A stretch of DNA of 64,000 nucleotides from an uncultured Bacteroidales bacterium (lineage in GTDB: Bacteria; Bacteroidota; Bacteroidia; Bacteroidales; UBA932): NCBI GenBank assembly GCA_900318445.1, contig ONKO01000003.1, positions 62,001-126,000 of the forward strand. Reading direction: 5' to 3'. The notes beneath the pieces were generated by a model. That model made no database searches. It was not told the DNA's origin and saw only the letters and a list, made by a program, of their open reading frames with translations. A program made the translations under genes and the position numbers. Shown piece after piece: positions 25,846-34,036 of the stretch (positions are counted from its first letter, which is position 1; every line of letters starts with the position of its first letter).

Positions 25846-27297
25846 ATGGATAAATTAATAGCACTTAACCCGAACGAGGTCGTTGCCTTCCTCCAAAAGC
25901 GCCCCCAGGATTTTACCAGAGAGGACTTGCTGCATTTCATATGCGAAAAAGGCATCCGCATGATTGACTTCATGTACCCCGCCGAAGACGGCAGGGTCAA
26001 GACTCTTAATTTCACGGTCAACAGCCTGGACTATGCCGAGACCATCCTCACGGAGGGCGAGCGCGTAGACGGATCCAGCCTGTTCCCTTCTTTCATTGAG
26101 GCCGGAAACAGCGACCTCTATGTAATACCCCGCTACAGCACCGCCTTCGTAGACCCCTTCTGCGAAATTCCCACGCTGTGCCTCCTCTGCGGCTTCTTTG
26201 ACAAGACCGGGAAGCCCTTCGACTGCGCCCCGCACGCAACGCTCATGAGAGCGGAGAAAGCCTTCGAGGACTCCACCGGCCTGCAGTTCGAGGCCATGGG
26301 AGAACTGGAGTACTACGTGATTACCGACGAAGATCCCCTCTTCCCCGCCACCGATCAGAAAGGCTACCACGAGAGCGAACCCTTCGCCAAGCTCAACGAC
26401 TTCCGCCGCGCCTGCATGGACCATGTGGCCAAGACCGGCGGCCAGATCAAGTATGGCCACTCCGAAGTGGGCAACTTCACCCTGGACGGGAAGGTGTATG
26501 AGCAAAACGAAATCGAGTTCCTTCCCTGCCCCGTAGAAACCGCCGCCGACCAGCTCCTCCTGGCCAAGTGGGTCATCCGCAACCTCGCCTACCAGTGGGG
26601 CCTGGACGTAAGTTTCGCCCCCAAGATCACCACCGGCAAGGCCGGCAGCGGCATGCACATCCACATGCGCCTGATGCGCAAAGGCGAGAACGTAACGCTG
26701 GGGGCCGATGGCCAGCTCTCCGGCCTGGCCCGCCGTGCCATCGCCGGCCTGATGAAGATGGCTCCGTCCATCACCGCCTTCGGCAACAAGAACCCCATCT
26801 CCTACTTCCGGCTGGTCCCCCACCAGGAAGCGCCCACCAACGTATGCTGGGGAGACTGCAACCGCAGCGCCCTGGTGCGCGTCCCGCTGGGCTTCCCCGG
26901 CAAGCAGACCTTCGAGATGCGAAGCCCCGACTGCAGCGCCGATATCTACCAGCTCATGGCCGGTCTCTGCGTAGCCGCCCGCATCGGCCTGGAGATGCCG
27001 GAGGAAGAAGCCCTCAGGCTGGCCGATGCCACCTATGTAGACATGGACATCCACCGCAGCGAGAACGCCGCCCGGCTGGCCACTCTCCAGCAGCTGCCCA
27101 CCTGCTGCACCGAAAGTGCCGCCTGCCTGGAAGCCGTGCGCTCCGTCTATGAGGCAGCCGACGTCTTCCGCCCCCGCATGATAGACGGCATCCTCGCCGC
27201 CCTTCGCTCCTTCGACGACGCCAGTCTGCACCAGGAAGCCCAGGCCGATGCCAAACTAATGAAACAGCTTGTAGCCCGCTACTTCTACTGCGGATAG
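25846..27297 (+). CDS. glnA: Glutamine synthetase (type I-like)
   Basis: 483 residues; ligates ammonia to glutamate. Beta-grasp N-terminus (RMIDFMYPAEDGRVKTLNFT, GERVDGSSLFPSF), metal ligands in EAMGELEYYV and YEQNEIEFLPC, GSGMHIHMRLM, and the ATP/glutamate loop NPISYFRLVPHQEAP. The sequence after this loop (TNVCWGDCNRSALVRVP) differs from the usual NLAYSARNRSA of GSI-alpha/beta enzymes, so it may be a divergent GS or GS-like ligase. No adenylylation-site motif was recognised. Own promoter and strong terminator. Confidence 0.88.
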   Translation: MDKLIALNPNEVVAFLQKRPQDFTREDLLHFICEKGIRMIDFMYPAEDGRVKTLNFTVNSLDYAETILTEGERVDGSSLFPSFIEAGNSDLYVIPRYSTAFVDPFCEIPTLCLLCGFFDKTGKPFDCAPHATLMRAEKAFEDSTGLQFEAMGELEYYVITDEDPLFPATDQKGYHESEPFAKLNDFRRACMDHVAKTGGQIKYGHSEVGNFTLDGKVYEQNEIEFLPCPVETAADQLLLAKWVIRNLAYQWGLDVSFAPKITTGKAGSGMHIHMRLMRKGENVTLGADGQLSGLARRAIAGLMKMAPSITAFGNKNPISYFRLVPHQEAPTNVCWGDCNRSALVRVPLGFPGKQTFEMRSPDCSADIYQLMAGLCVAARIGLEMPEEEALRLADATYVDMDIHRSENAARLATLQQLPTCCTESAACLEAVRSVYEAADVFRPRMIDGILAALRSFDDASLHQEAQADAKLMKQLVARYFYCG

Positions 27298-27336
27298 TAC
27301 TTTTTACTCCTTTTTACATTTTTAGGCAAAAAATTC

Positions 27337-27368
27337 ACCGGCCCCTCGCATCACTGCGAAGGGCCGGT
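27337..27368 (+). terminator. Hairpin terminator after glnA
   Basis: 14-bp stem ACCGGCCC-C-TCGCA against TGCGA-A-GGGCCGGT with one internal mismatch and loop TCAC, followed by an A/T-rich tract rather than a pure T run. Confidence 0.7.
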
Positions 27369-27496
27369 TACTTAACCTAAACTTAAACTATGAAAAACTT
27401 CAAGTGCAAATATACGGATTATTTTGATACAAACAATGCTTTCTAAAAAATTTTTTTTAGGACATTTTACACTCACCTAAGACTTTTAAGACCGTC
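27369..27496 (+). other. A/T-rich tract after the glnA hairpin with an 18-codon ORF
   Basis: After the hairpin comes TTACTTAACCTAAACTTAAA and an ATG opening MKNFKCKYTDYFDTNNAF-stop (27390-27446). The tract is followed by an A/T run with a TAAAAAA/TTTTTTTA pair. No evidence of translation beyond the ATG; it may be a leader or small RNA. Nothing else is seen here. Confidence 0.3.
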
Positions 27497-27632
27497 CTAC
27501 TTGTGGCGAAGTTTCGCAAATTTCAAAAGTAAAAGCTTATCCCCATACTGATCAAAGCTCACTTTTGCCTTTAAAACAGGAACTTGCCCGGAAATTTCCA
27601 GGATTTTTCCTTCTCCGAAGCGGTTGGGGCGT
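27497..27632 (-). pseudogene. Second copy of the pcrA/uvrD 3' tail
   Basis: The last 42 codons match the C-terminus of the intact helicase at 30115: NRFGEGKILEISGQVPVLKA and the ending LLLLKFAKLRHK against NRFGAGQILEISGNVPDLKA and LLLLKFAKIRHK. Roughly three quarters of the bases agree by eye. The fragment begins abruptly at the codons for NRF, where it passes into the 82-bp repeat array. It is the displaced or donated tail of pcrA and marks the far edge of an islet. Confidence 0.85.
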
Positions 27633-27868
27633 TTTCGGCCCAAAAGCCGGCCACGTTGACACAAAATCAACGTTCTGTGCATTCTGGCCGTCAACGCGGC
27701 AACGGACGGGGCGTTTTCGGCCAAAAAGCCGGCCACGTTGACACAAAATCAACGTTCTGTGCGTTCTGGCTGTCAACGCGGCAACGGACGGGGCGTTTTC
27801 GGCCAAAAAACCGGCCACGTTGACACAAAATCAACGTTCTGTGCATTCCAGTTGTCAACGCGGCAAAA
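27622..27868. repeat. 82-bp repeat array B1, three units
   Basis: Anchor CCACGTTGACACAAAATCAACG occurs (split as CCACGTTGACAC and AAAATCAACG) at 27651, 27733 and 27815, 82 bp apart. Each unit contains a CGTTGA/TCAACG hairpin and a CGGCC-A5-GCCGG hairpin linked by GTCAACGCGGCAACGG. The array lies between the pcrA tail copy and the lipoprotein gene and touches that gene's stop codon. Confidence 0.9.
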
Positions 27869-27871
27869 TAG

Positions 27872-28918
27872 TCAGTAACGCAAGTGATGGAAACGAATAG
27901 TGTCACCCAACTCGATAATGCCGATGTTCGCGACATCATCCATATAACATAGTTGATTCTGCCCTACCCTCCATGCATCATACCGTTTACCCAGGTCAAC
28001 AATCCACGCCATACCCTGCCCGGTAACTTGGGCAATCCAGGTCGTCTCTGGATCTGTAACAATTTGATATAAAGACTTCTGCGCCTTAAAAGATGCGATA
28101 AAAACTGTGTCCGGACGTTGCCAAGTATAGTCGCAACCATTATAGCCGTCATCACCTTCTCCAAAAGAATAAATTTCGCCAAACGCTTTCATTTCCTGGA
28201 AGCGGGAGCGAAGGGTTAAAGGCATCATAGGATGTGAATCGGAAAGCGTTGATGCGTAATCAGACAAACTGTCGCATTGAACGCCGACTTTCGGATCTAC
28301 GAGACCGCGAAAACGCGCAAGGTCCGTAAAATAAAAATAGCCACCGAATCGTAGAACCTGGCCGGCAGCAACCGGGAACACATACTCCTTCCCCGTCCGC
28401 TTGTCTAAGAACCAGGTTTGATCTGGGGAGAAATGCATATCTCTACTATAGACCCGATAGTCTTCATCTTCAAAGACGACATCCCGTTCCGCGGTTGCGT
28501 CCTCCCAAGTTTCCTGTTCGGGGATGAAACGCCACATCGTATCACACCACTCAGGGTAATTCATATATACTTCACCTTTTCTTTCCCGAATGCTCCATTT
28601 CGGCAAATTCTTATACGGGAAAGCGACGCTATGAATTTGACCCGTTTCCCGATTGACTCGCAGCAAATATCTACAAGGATAAGAAAAATATGGCCCTGGG
28701 GCATACTGCTCAAACGCACACAGATATCCATCACTCAGGGGAATCGCCTCCTCAAATAATAACCGCATATCCGGAAGGGATAAACTGCTCACGTCCACAT
28801 CTAACGTATCGTAAATAAACGCGAAGCCTTCCTTTTGTACGGCACTGGGGCCTTTTGGCCCGCATGCCGCAATAATTAGCATACTCGCCTGTAAAAAGAT
28901 GATTCGTAATGACTTCAT
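27872..28918 (-). CDS. Lipoprotein of unknown function in the pcrA islet
   Basis: 348 residues with signal peptide and lipobox (IIAAC, Cys19). The rest has many aromatic beta-strand segments (RYLLRVNRETGQIHSVAFPY, TWFLDKRTGKEYVFPVAAG, YFYFTDLARFRGLVDPKVG), resembling the 6-bladed beta-propeller lipoproteins common in Bacteroidales, but I cannot name a family. It is clearly lower in G+C than the chromosome around it. Its stop codon abuts repeat array B1. Probable transferred cargo gene. Confidence 0.75.
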   Translation of the reverse strand: MKSLRIIFLQASMLIIAACGPKGPSAVQKEGFAFIYDTLDVDVSSLSLPDMRLLFEEAIPLSDGYLCAFEQYAPGPYFSYPCRYLLRVNRETGQIHSVAFPYKNLPKWSIRERKGEVYMNYPEWCDTMWRFIPEQETWEDATAERDVVFEDEDYRVYSRDMHFSPDQTWFLDKRTGKEYVFPVAAGQVLRFGGYFYFTDLARFRGLVDPKVGVQCDSLSDYASTLSDSHPMMPLTLRSRFQEMKAFGEIYSFGEGDDGYNGCDYTWQRPDTVFIASFKAQKSLYQIVTDPETTWIAQVTGQGMAWIVDLGKRYDAWRVGQNQLCYMDDVANIGIIELGDTIRFHHLRY

Positions 28919-28939
28919 AGCATTTTATGATAACAAATA

Positions 28940-29115
28940 CTACACCATTTCGCGGATGAATGACTGAGTTTTCTCTGGAACATCAGATTTCTTCAACAAT
29001 CTACCAATGTTGGGAGCATCCAATATATAAGAGTTAGTCGGGGGTTCGAAAACCCTGCTTCTTCAGCACCCTTACCACTAACCTTAAATAGTGGTGCTAT
29101 ATTCTCTTGCACCAT
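28940..29115 (-). pseudogene. Decayed YcxB-like gene with internal deletion
   Basis: On the minus strand the 5' end reads MVQENIAPLFKVSGK (compare MEQEKKAPLFKVSGK of the intact gene at 24797) and the 3' end reads APNIGRLLKKSDVPEKTQSF then IRE (compare APNMGRMLKKSDVSEDAQSF, IRG). About 100 central codons, including both membrane helices, are gone and the length is not a multiple of three. Confidence 0.85.
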
Positions 29116-29497
29116 CGTTTTCTTTGATGTTAAAACAGATTATTTCCCAAAGTTTGATCGTGTATACGTCTTCATGATTGGCCGAAAATTCTATCAGATA
29201 TGCTTTCATGTCATCCATGCGGTCCTGATCCATCGCGTCATCAATGGTTATTGTGCCGATGATGGAATCTAGACCAGAGGTTCGCTCTCGATAATATAGT
29301 TGAATACCATCCAGGCATGACGTGTCGATACTGAAATCTCCTCCTCTTGTCATAGTGACCGGGACAAAAACCAGAGGGAATCGCCGATGGTCGAACATGG
29401 GATATTCTGGTTCTACGGCTATCCTCGGCTCCATGGTGACGACATACTTAAATGGCCGGGCAACTTCCTTGGGCATAAATGGTGCTTCGCTAGTCAT
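29084..29497 (-). CDS. Hypothetical protein in the pcrA islet
   Basis: 137 residues starting ATGACTAG, overlapping the stop of the gene before it. No signal peptide; residues 1-70 are beta-rich (FPLVFVPVTMTRGGDFSID), the C-terminal half helical (DDAMDQDRMDDMKAYLIEFS). Family not recognised. The 3' end overlaps the YcxB remnant by 32 bases. Confidence 0.5.
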   Translation of the reverse strand: MTSEAPFMPKEVARPFKYVVTMEPRIAVEPEYPMFDHRRFPLVFVPVTMTRGGDFSIDTSCLDGIQLYYRERTSGLDSIIGTITIDDAMDQDRMDDMKAYLIEFSANHEDVYTIKLWEIICFNIKENDGAREYSTTI

Positions 29498-29770
29498 TAT
29501 ACACTTCCCATCTTATACACTTTCCATCTTTGTCAAAAAAACGAGAACGAATACTCCTTCTGAATTCCGCAGACTCAGTTCTTTGCAAGTCCGCCACACC
29601 GCCGATGCATTGAACTGTCTTTAGCCTTCTCACAACAGGAGGAAATGAGTCGTTGATTCTGTTAAACGTCACCTCTCGCGTAGCCCGCGCATATGTAAAT
29701 GTACAGGTATCGCCGGAAACTACCAGCGTATTTTCCGGATTGTTCAGATCTTCGGTAAGGACGCGACCCC
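29490..29770 (-). pseudogene. 5'-truncated hypothetical gene at the edge of repeat array B2
   Basis: The frame encodes about 92 plausible residues (RVLTEDLNNPENTLVVSGDT to KCIRWEVYND). Upstream of about 29770 it continues only as translated 82-bp repeat, and the sole ATG (29822) lies inside a repeat unit. The original N-terminus thus appears lost at the array boundary. A tandem 16-bp repeat (TTATACACTTCCCATC) covers its stop and the next start region. Confidence 0.6.
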
Positions 29771-30110
29771 AACGCGGCAACGGACAAGGCTTTTTCGACC
29801 CAAAAGCCGGCCACGTTGACACAAAATCAACGTTCTGTGCGTTCTAGCTGTCAACGCGGCAACGGATGGGGCGTTTTCGGCCCCAAAGCCAGCCACGTTG
29901 ACACAAAATCAACGTTCTGTGCATTCCAGTTGTCAACGCGGCAACGGACGGGGCGTTTTCGGCCAAAAAGCCGGCCACGTTGACACAAAATCAACGTTCT
30001 GTGCGTTCTGGCCGTCAACGCGGCAACGGACGGGGCGTTTTCGGCCAAAAAGCCGGCCGCGTTGACACAAAATCAACGTTCTGTGCATTCCAGCTGTCAA
30101 CGCGGCAAAA
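29771..30110. repeat. 82-bp repeat array B2, four units
   Basis: Anchors at 29811, 29893, 29975 and 30057 (CCACGTTGACAC; the last is CCGCGTTGACAC), exact 82-bp period, same orientation as array B1. The array runs up to the stop codon of pcrA at 30115. Confidence 0.9.
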
Positions 30111-30114
30111 GCAC

Positions 30115-32622
30115 TTACTTGTGACGGATTTTAGCAAACTTTAACAGGAGCAGTTTTTCGCCGTACTGCTCGAACCGGACTTTTGCTTTCAAATCCGGCA
30201 CATTCCCGCTAATTTCCAGAATCTGTCCTGCGCCAAAACGGTTATGCTCAATGCGGTCTCCCACCTTGAACGATGTCATCGGCTCCGGAACGAAGTCTGG
30301 ATCAATCACCGGCGGTCGCTCCGGTGCCGCAGATCGGGAGGCGGGGAAGGGCGACCGGTTTACCGGGGCATCGGCCATTCTTTCAGCCCCGGTAAACCGG
30401 TTCCCTTCCCGGCCGGAGGCGGAAGAACTGCGCCAACTGACACCGGCGCTCTCGGAGGACGAGGAACGCGCAGAAGGGGACGCGCTCCCGCCGCGACGCG
30501 AAAACCCGGAAGAAAACCCGGAAGAGAACCCGGAAGAAAACCCGGAAGAAAACCCGCCGAAGGAACTGGCCGGGCCGGGTATGTCTTCTTTCATGAGCGG
30601 CTTGTCCAGATACTGCGGCGCCAGTTCCCTGAGGAAGCGGCTGGGGCCGTTGGACTCGTGCTTGCCGTTGCGCATGCGCGTATCGGCGAAACTCAGCGAA
30701 ACCGCCTTCTTGGCACGGGTGATGGCTACATAGAACAAGCGCCTTTCCTCCTCCAGATCCTGCGGCGTAATCATCCAGCCGCCCGAGGGAAACAGATTCT
30801 CCTCCATACCCGCCACGAAGACATAAGGATATTCCAACCCCTTGGCCGTATGCACCGTCATCAGGGCCACTTTATTACTAGTCTCATCGTCCGACACATC
30901 TGCATTGGACAGCAGCGACACATTCTCCAGATAGTCTCCCAGCGTTACACGGGGCAGTTCCGAAACCGGAACCAGGGAAGGATCCGACACCTTGCCGTCC
31001 TCCACCTGTTCGTTCACATAGCTTCCCTGCACATCTTCCACGTTGGCCTTGATGCTGTTCAGCAGCTCCTCCACGTTGGCCAAACGCGACTGCCCCTCGA
31101 TGGAATTATCGGCCTTGTAGAAAAGGTAGAGGCCGCTTTCCTGCGCCAGGGACATGGCTACGTCGTACGCGTCTCCAGCGAGGGCATCCTGCGCCACCTT
31201 TTCCATGAGCGTGCAGAAAGAGCGGATTTTGCCGATGGCCGCCCCCTTGAGGCCGTAGCTCTCCAGCGTCGGGAGTTGCGCCGCCTGGAACAGGGACATC
31301 TGGTTATCCCGTGCAGCCACGATGAGCGCATTCATCGACGTGTCGCCGATGCCGCGCGCCGGCTTGTTCACCACCCGCTTGAACGATTCGTCGTCGTTCA
31401 GGTTCACGGCCAGCTTGAAATAGGCCATCATATCCTTTACTTCGGCCCGGTCGAAGAACGAGTTGCCGGAGTAAATCATATAGGGGATGTTGCGGCGCCG
31501 CAGCTGCTCTTCCAGCGCACGCGACTGCGAGTTGGTGCGGTACAGGATGGCGAAGTCCTCGTACTCGCACTGCTCGGCCCGCATGCGGGAGAGGATGTCC
31601 GATGCGATGAGCATGGCCTCTTCCTGCTCCGACCCCGCACGCACCAGGTGGATCTTCTCACCCTCGTCTCCCATGGACACGCAGTTCTTGGGGATGCGGC
31701 CCTCATTGTGGGCGATGAGCCCGTTGGCCGCGTTTACGATGGTGCTGGTACTGCGGTAGTTGCGCTCCAGCCGGAACACCTGTGCCTTCGGAAAATCCTT
31801 CTGGAAATTGAGGATGTTCTGGATCTGGGCCCCGCGGAAGCCGTAGATGGACTGGGAGTCGTCACCCACCACACAGAGGTTCTGGTGACCGGCAGCCAGC
31901 TTGCGCAGAATGAGATACTGCGCCATATTGGTGTCCTGATACTCGTCCACCAGGATGTGGTCAAAGCGCCCGGCAATGTCTGCGAGCGCTTCCGGCGAGT
32001 TTTTCAGGAGGATGTTCATGTAAAGGAGGATGTCGTCGAAGTCCATCACCCCCGACTTCTTGCACGTCTCGCAGTAAAGCCGGTATACCTTATAAATATC
32101 GGGCTTCTTGTGATGCTTGTCGTCCTCCAGGTAACCGCCCACGCCATTGGAATACGGAGTGGGCGTGACAAGGTCGTTCTTAGCCTTGGAGATGCGGGAG
32201 AGCACCTCCTTGGGCTTGTACAGCTTATCATCCAGGTTCAGCTGCTTGAGGCAGGCCTTGATGCAGCTCACGGAATCGGTGGTATCGTAGATGGTAAAGG
32301 TCTTCGGGAACCCGAGCACCTCCGCGTAATCCCGCAGGAAACGGATGAACACGGAGTGAAAAGTCCCCATCCACAGGCGCCGGGCCCGCTTTTCACCCAC
32401 CATGACGGCAATGCGTTCCTTCATCTCCCCCGCCGCCTTTTTCGTAAAGGTCAGGGACAGGATACGGTCCGGTGCCACCCCCTTTTCTATCAAATATGCT
32501 ATACGTGAAGTAAGTACGCGGGTCTTGCCCGATCCTGCCCCGGCCACGATGAGCATGGGGCCTTCCGTACATTCCACTGCTTTACGCTGTTCCTCGTTCA
32601 AGGACTTCAAGATCTCACTCAT
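30115..32622 (-). CDS. pcrA: ATP-dependent DNA helicase PcrA/UvrD
   Basis: 835 residues, SF1A 3'-5' helicase in nucleotide-excision repair and fork rescue. Walker A GAGSGKT (28-34), LTFTKKAAGEMKERI, Walker B VDEYQDTN, GDDSQSIYGFRGA, QLFRLERNYRST-like motif IV (VFRLERNYRSTSTIVNAAN), VALMTVHTAKGLEYPYVFVAG, and the C-terminal Tudor-like tail (residues about 785-835). The linker before the tail holds five FSSG repeats and a coding inverted repeat. The tail is duplicated at 27497-27632. Confidence 0.96.
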   Translation of the reverse strand: MSEILKSLNEEQRKAVECTEGPMLIVAGAGSGKTRVLTSRIAYLIEKGVAPDRILSLTFTKKAAGEMKERIAVMVGEKRARRLWMGTFHSVFIRFLRDYAEVLGFPKTFTIYDTTDSVSCIKACLKQLNLDDKLYKPKEVLSRISKAKNDLVTPTPYSNGVGGYLEDDKHHKKPDIYKVYRLYCETCKKSGVMDFDDILLYMNILLKNSPEALADIAGRFDHILVDEYQDTNMAQYLILRKLAAGHQNLCVVGDDSQSIYGFRGAQIQNILNFQKDFPKAQVFRLERNYRSTSTIVNAANGLIAHNEGRIPKNCVSMGDEGEKIHLVRAGSEQEEAMLIASDILSRMRAEQCEYEDFAILYRTNSQSRALEEQLRRRNIPYMIYSGNSFFDRAEVKDMMAYFKLAVNLNDDESFKRVVNKPARGIGDTSMNALIVAARDNQMSLFQAAQLPTLESYGLKGAAIGKIRSFCTLMEKVAQDALAGDAYDVAMSLAQESGLYLFYKADNSIEGQSRLANVEELLNSIKANVEDVQGSYVNEQVEDGKVSDPSLVPVSELPRVTLGDYLENVSLLSNADVSDDETSNKVALMTVHTAKGLEYPYVFVAGMEENLFPSGGWMITPQDLEEERRLFYVAITRAKKAVSLSFADTRMRNGKHESNGPSRFLRELAPQYLDKPLMKEDIPGPASSFGGFSSGFSSGFSSGFSSGFSRRGGSASPSARSSSSESAGVSWRSSSASGREGNRFTGAERMADAPVNRSPFPASRSAAPERPPVIDPDFVPEPMTSFKVGDRIEHNRFGAGQILEISGNVPDLKAKVRFEQYGEKLLLLKFAKIRHK
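30354..30401. repeat. 16-bp inverted repeat inside the pcrA linker
   Basis: ACCGGTTTACCGGGGC at 30354-30369 and its exact complement at 30386-30401 with a 16-base spacer; partial pairing (GGGAAGGG / CCCTTCCC) continues outward. It encodes linker residues around GNRFTGAERMADAPVNRSPF. Confidence 0.85.
30500..30556. repeat. 12-bp tandem repeat coding for FSSG in pcrA
   Basis: About five near-identical 12-base units (GAAAACCCGGAA on the plus strand) that encode GFSSGFSSGFSSG in the flexible linker of the helicase. Confidence 0.85.
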
Positions 32623-32674
32623 ATCTTCCCAAAATAGTAGGCGAAATTAGTAAAAAATTTGTAACTTCGCGCGG

Positions 32675-32682
32675 TATTTTCG
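32675..32682 (+). promoter_or_regulatory. Possible -7 box (TATTTTCG) of the nqr operon
   Basis: One mismatch to TAnnTTTG, 26 bases before the nqrA ATG; an alternative TAACTTCG lies 13 bases upstream. Confidence 0.35.
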
Positions 32683-32707
32683 CAAATACATATAAACTGT
32701 TACAATA

Positions 32708-34033
32708 ATGTCAAACAATCTCGCTTTGAAGAAGGGTCTGAACGTTCCTGTAAAGGGCGAAGCAGCCCCTGTCGTCATCAAGACCGTGAGCCCTGACGTT
32801 GTTGCAGTTAAGCCTACAGACTTCACAGGCCTGGTTCCCAGGCTGCTGGTGAAGGAAGGCGACGCTGTGCAGGCAGGCTCCCCCCTGATGTCCGACAAAA
32901 TGCACCCCGAGATCCTGTTCACCAGCCCCGTCAGCGGCACGGTGCAGGAGATCGTAAGAGGTGCCAAGAGAAAATTGCTGGCAGTGCTGGTTAAGGCCGA
33001 TGCCAAACAGGAGTATGTGGACTTTGGCAAGGAGGCGCCGAAGAGCGCCGAGGCCACGAAGGAACTTCTCCTGAAGACCGGTCTGTGGGGTGCGCTCATC
33101 CAGCGCCCCTACGGCGTCATGGCATCCCTCGACGCCGCACCCAAGGCCATTTTCATTTCCGCATTCAGCACCGCTCCCCTTGCGGCCGACGTAGACTACG
33201 TCCTGGAAGGCGCCCTTGAGGACTTCCAGGCCGGCATCTCCGCCCTCGCCAAGGTAGCCCCCGTGCACGTATCCCTCCACAAGGGTGAATCGGCCTTCAC
33301 CAAGGTCAAGGACGCCCAGCTCCATGTGGTGAGCGGTCCGCACCCGGCCGGCAACGTAGGTGTTCAGATCAGCCACCTCTCCCCCATCAAGAAGGGAGAG
33401 ATTGTATGGACCATGAACCCGGTTCTTGTCGCCGCCTTCGGCCATGTCATCAACACCGGCAAGCTGGACCTCACCCGCAAAGTCGCCGTCACCGGTCCCG
33501 CCGCCGGAAAGATTGGCTATGTGGTGTGCATGCCCGGTACGCCCGTCAAGGAAATCACCTCCGTGGACGCCGATGTGCGTGTCGTCGGCGGTGACGTCCT
33601 CTCCGGAGAAAACCTGGGAGCCGACGGCTACCTGGGCTTCTTCCAGAACCAGCTCACCCTCCTGAAGGAAGGCACCGAGCGCGAATGGTTCGGCTGGGCC
33701 AAGCCCTTCCGTCCCAAAGTGCACAGCTCTTCCTGGTGCTACTTCTCCTGGCTCACTCCCAAGAAAGAGTACGAGATGAACACCAACCTGCACGGCGGTC
33801 CCCGCGCCTTCGTAGAGACCAAATGCTTCGAGGATGTCACCCCCATGGACATCTTCCCCATCTACCTCATCAAGGCCTGCCTGGCCGGCGACATCGAGAA
33901 GATGGAGAAATTCGGCATCTACGAGGTCCTGCCCGAAGACCTTGCCCTGTGCGAATATGTAGACCCTTCCAAGAACGAGATCCAGGCCTATATCCAGAAG
34001 GGTATAGACCTCATGATCAAAGAAATGGCATAA
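32708..34033 (+). CDS. nqrA: Na+-translocating NADH:quinone reductase subunit A
   Basis: 441 residues, cytoplasmic-side subunit of Na+-NQR. N-terminal barrel-sandwich region resembles RnfC/NqrA (KGLNVPVKGEAAPVVIKTVS, GDAVQAGSPLMSDK), central SLBB-like part and the C-terminal KPFRPKVHSSSWCYFSWLTP and helical tail. First gene of a compact six-gene operon: the next start is 3 bases after its stop. Confidence 0.97.
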   Translation: MSNNLALKKGLNVPVKGEAAPVVIKTVSPDVVAVKPTDFTGLVPRLLVKEGDAVQAGSPLMSDKMHPEILFTSPVSGTVQEIVRGAKRKLLAVLVKADAKQEYVDFGKEAPKSAEATKELLLKTGLWGALIQRPYGVMASLDAAPKAIFISAFSTAPLAADVDYVLEGALEDFQAGISALAKVAPVHVSLHKGESAFTKVKDAQLHVVSGPHPAGNVGVQISHLSPIKKGEIVWTMNPVLVAAFGHVINTGKLDLTRKVAVTGPAAGKIGYVVCMPGTPVKEITSVDADVRVVGGDVLSGENLGADGYLGFFQNQLTLLKEGTEREWFGWAKPFRPKVHSSSWCYFSWLTPKKEYEMNTNLHGGPRAFVETKCFEDVTPMDIFPIYLIKACLAGDIEKMEKFGIYEVLPEDLALCEYVDPSKNEIQAYIQKGIDLMIKEMA

Positions 34034-34036
34034 GCT

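Noticed and set aside
27497..27818. Short minus-strand ORFs beginning MAGFLAENAPSVAALTAR
   Set aside because: They are translations of the 82-bp repeat units, recurring identically wherever the repeat occurs.
27622..30110. 82-bp and 51-bp arrays as CRISPR
   Set aside because: Units are identical throughout with no variable spacers of constant length, and there are no cas genes in the window.
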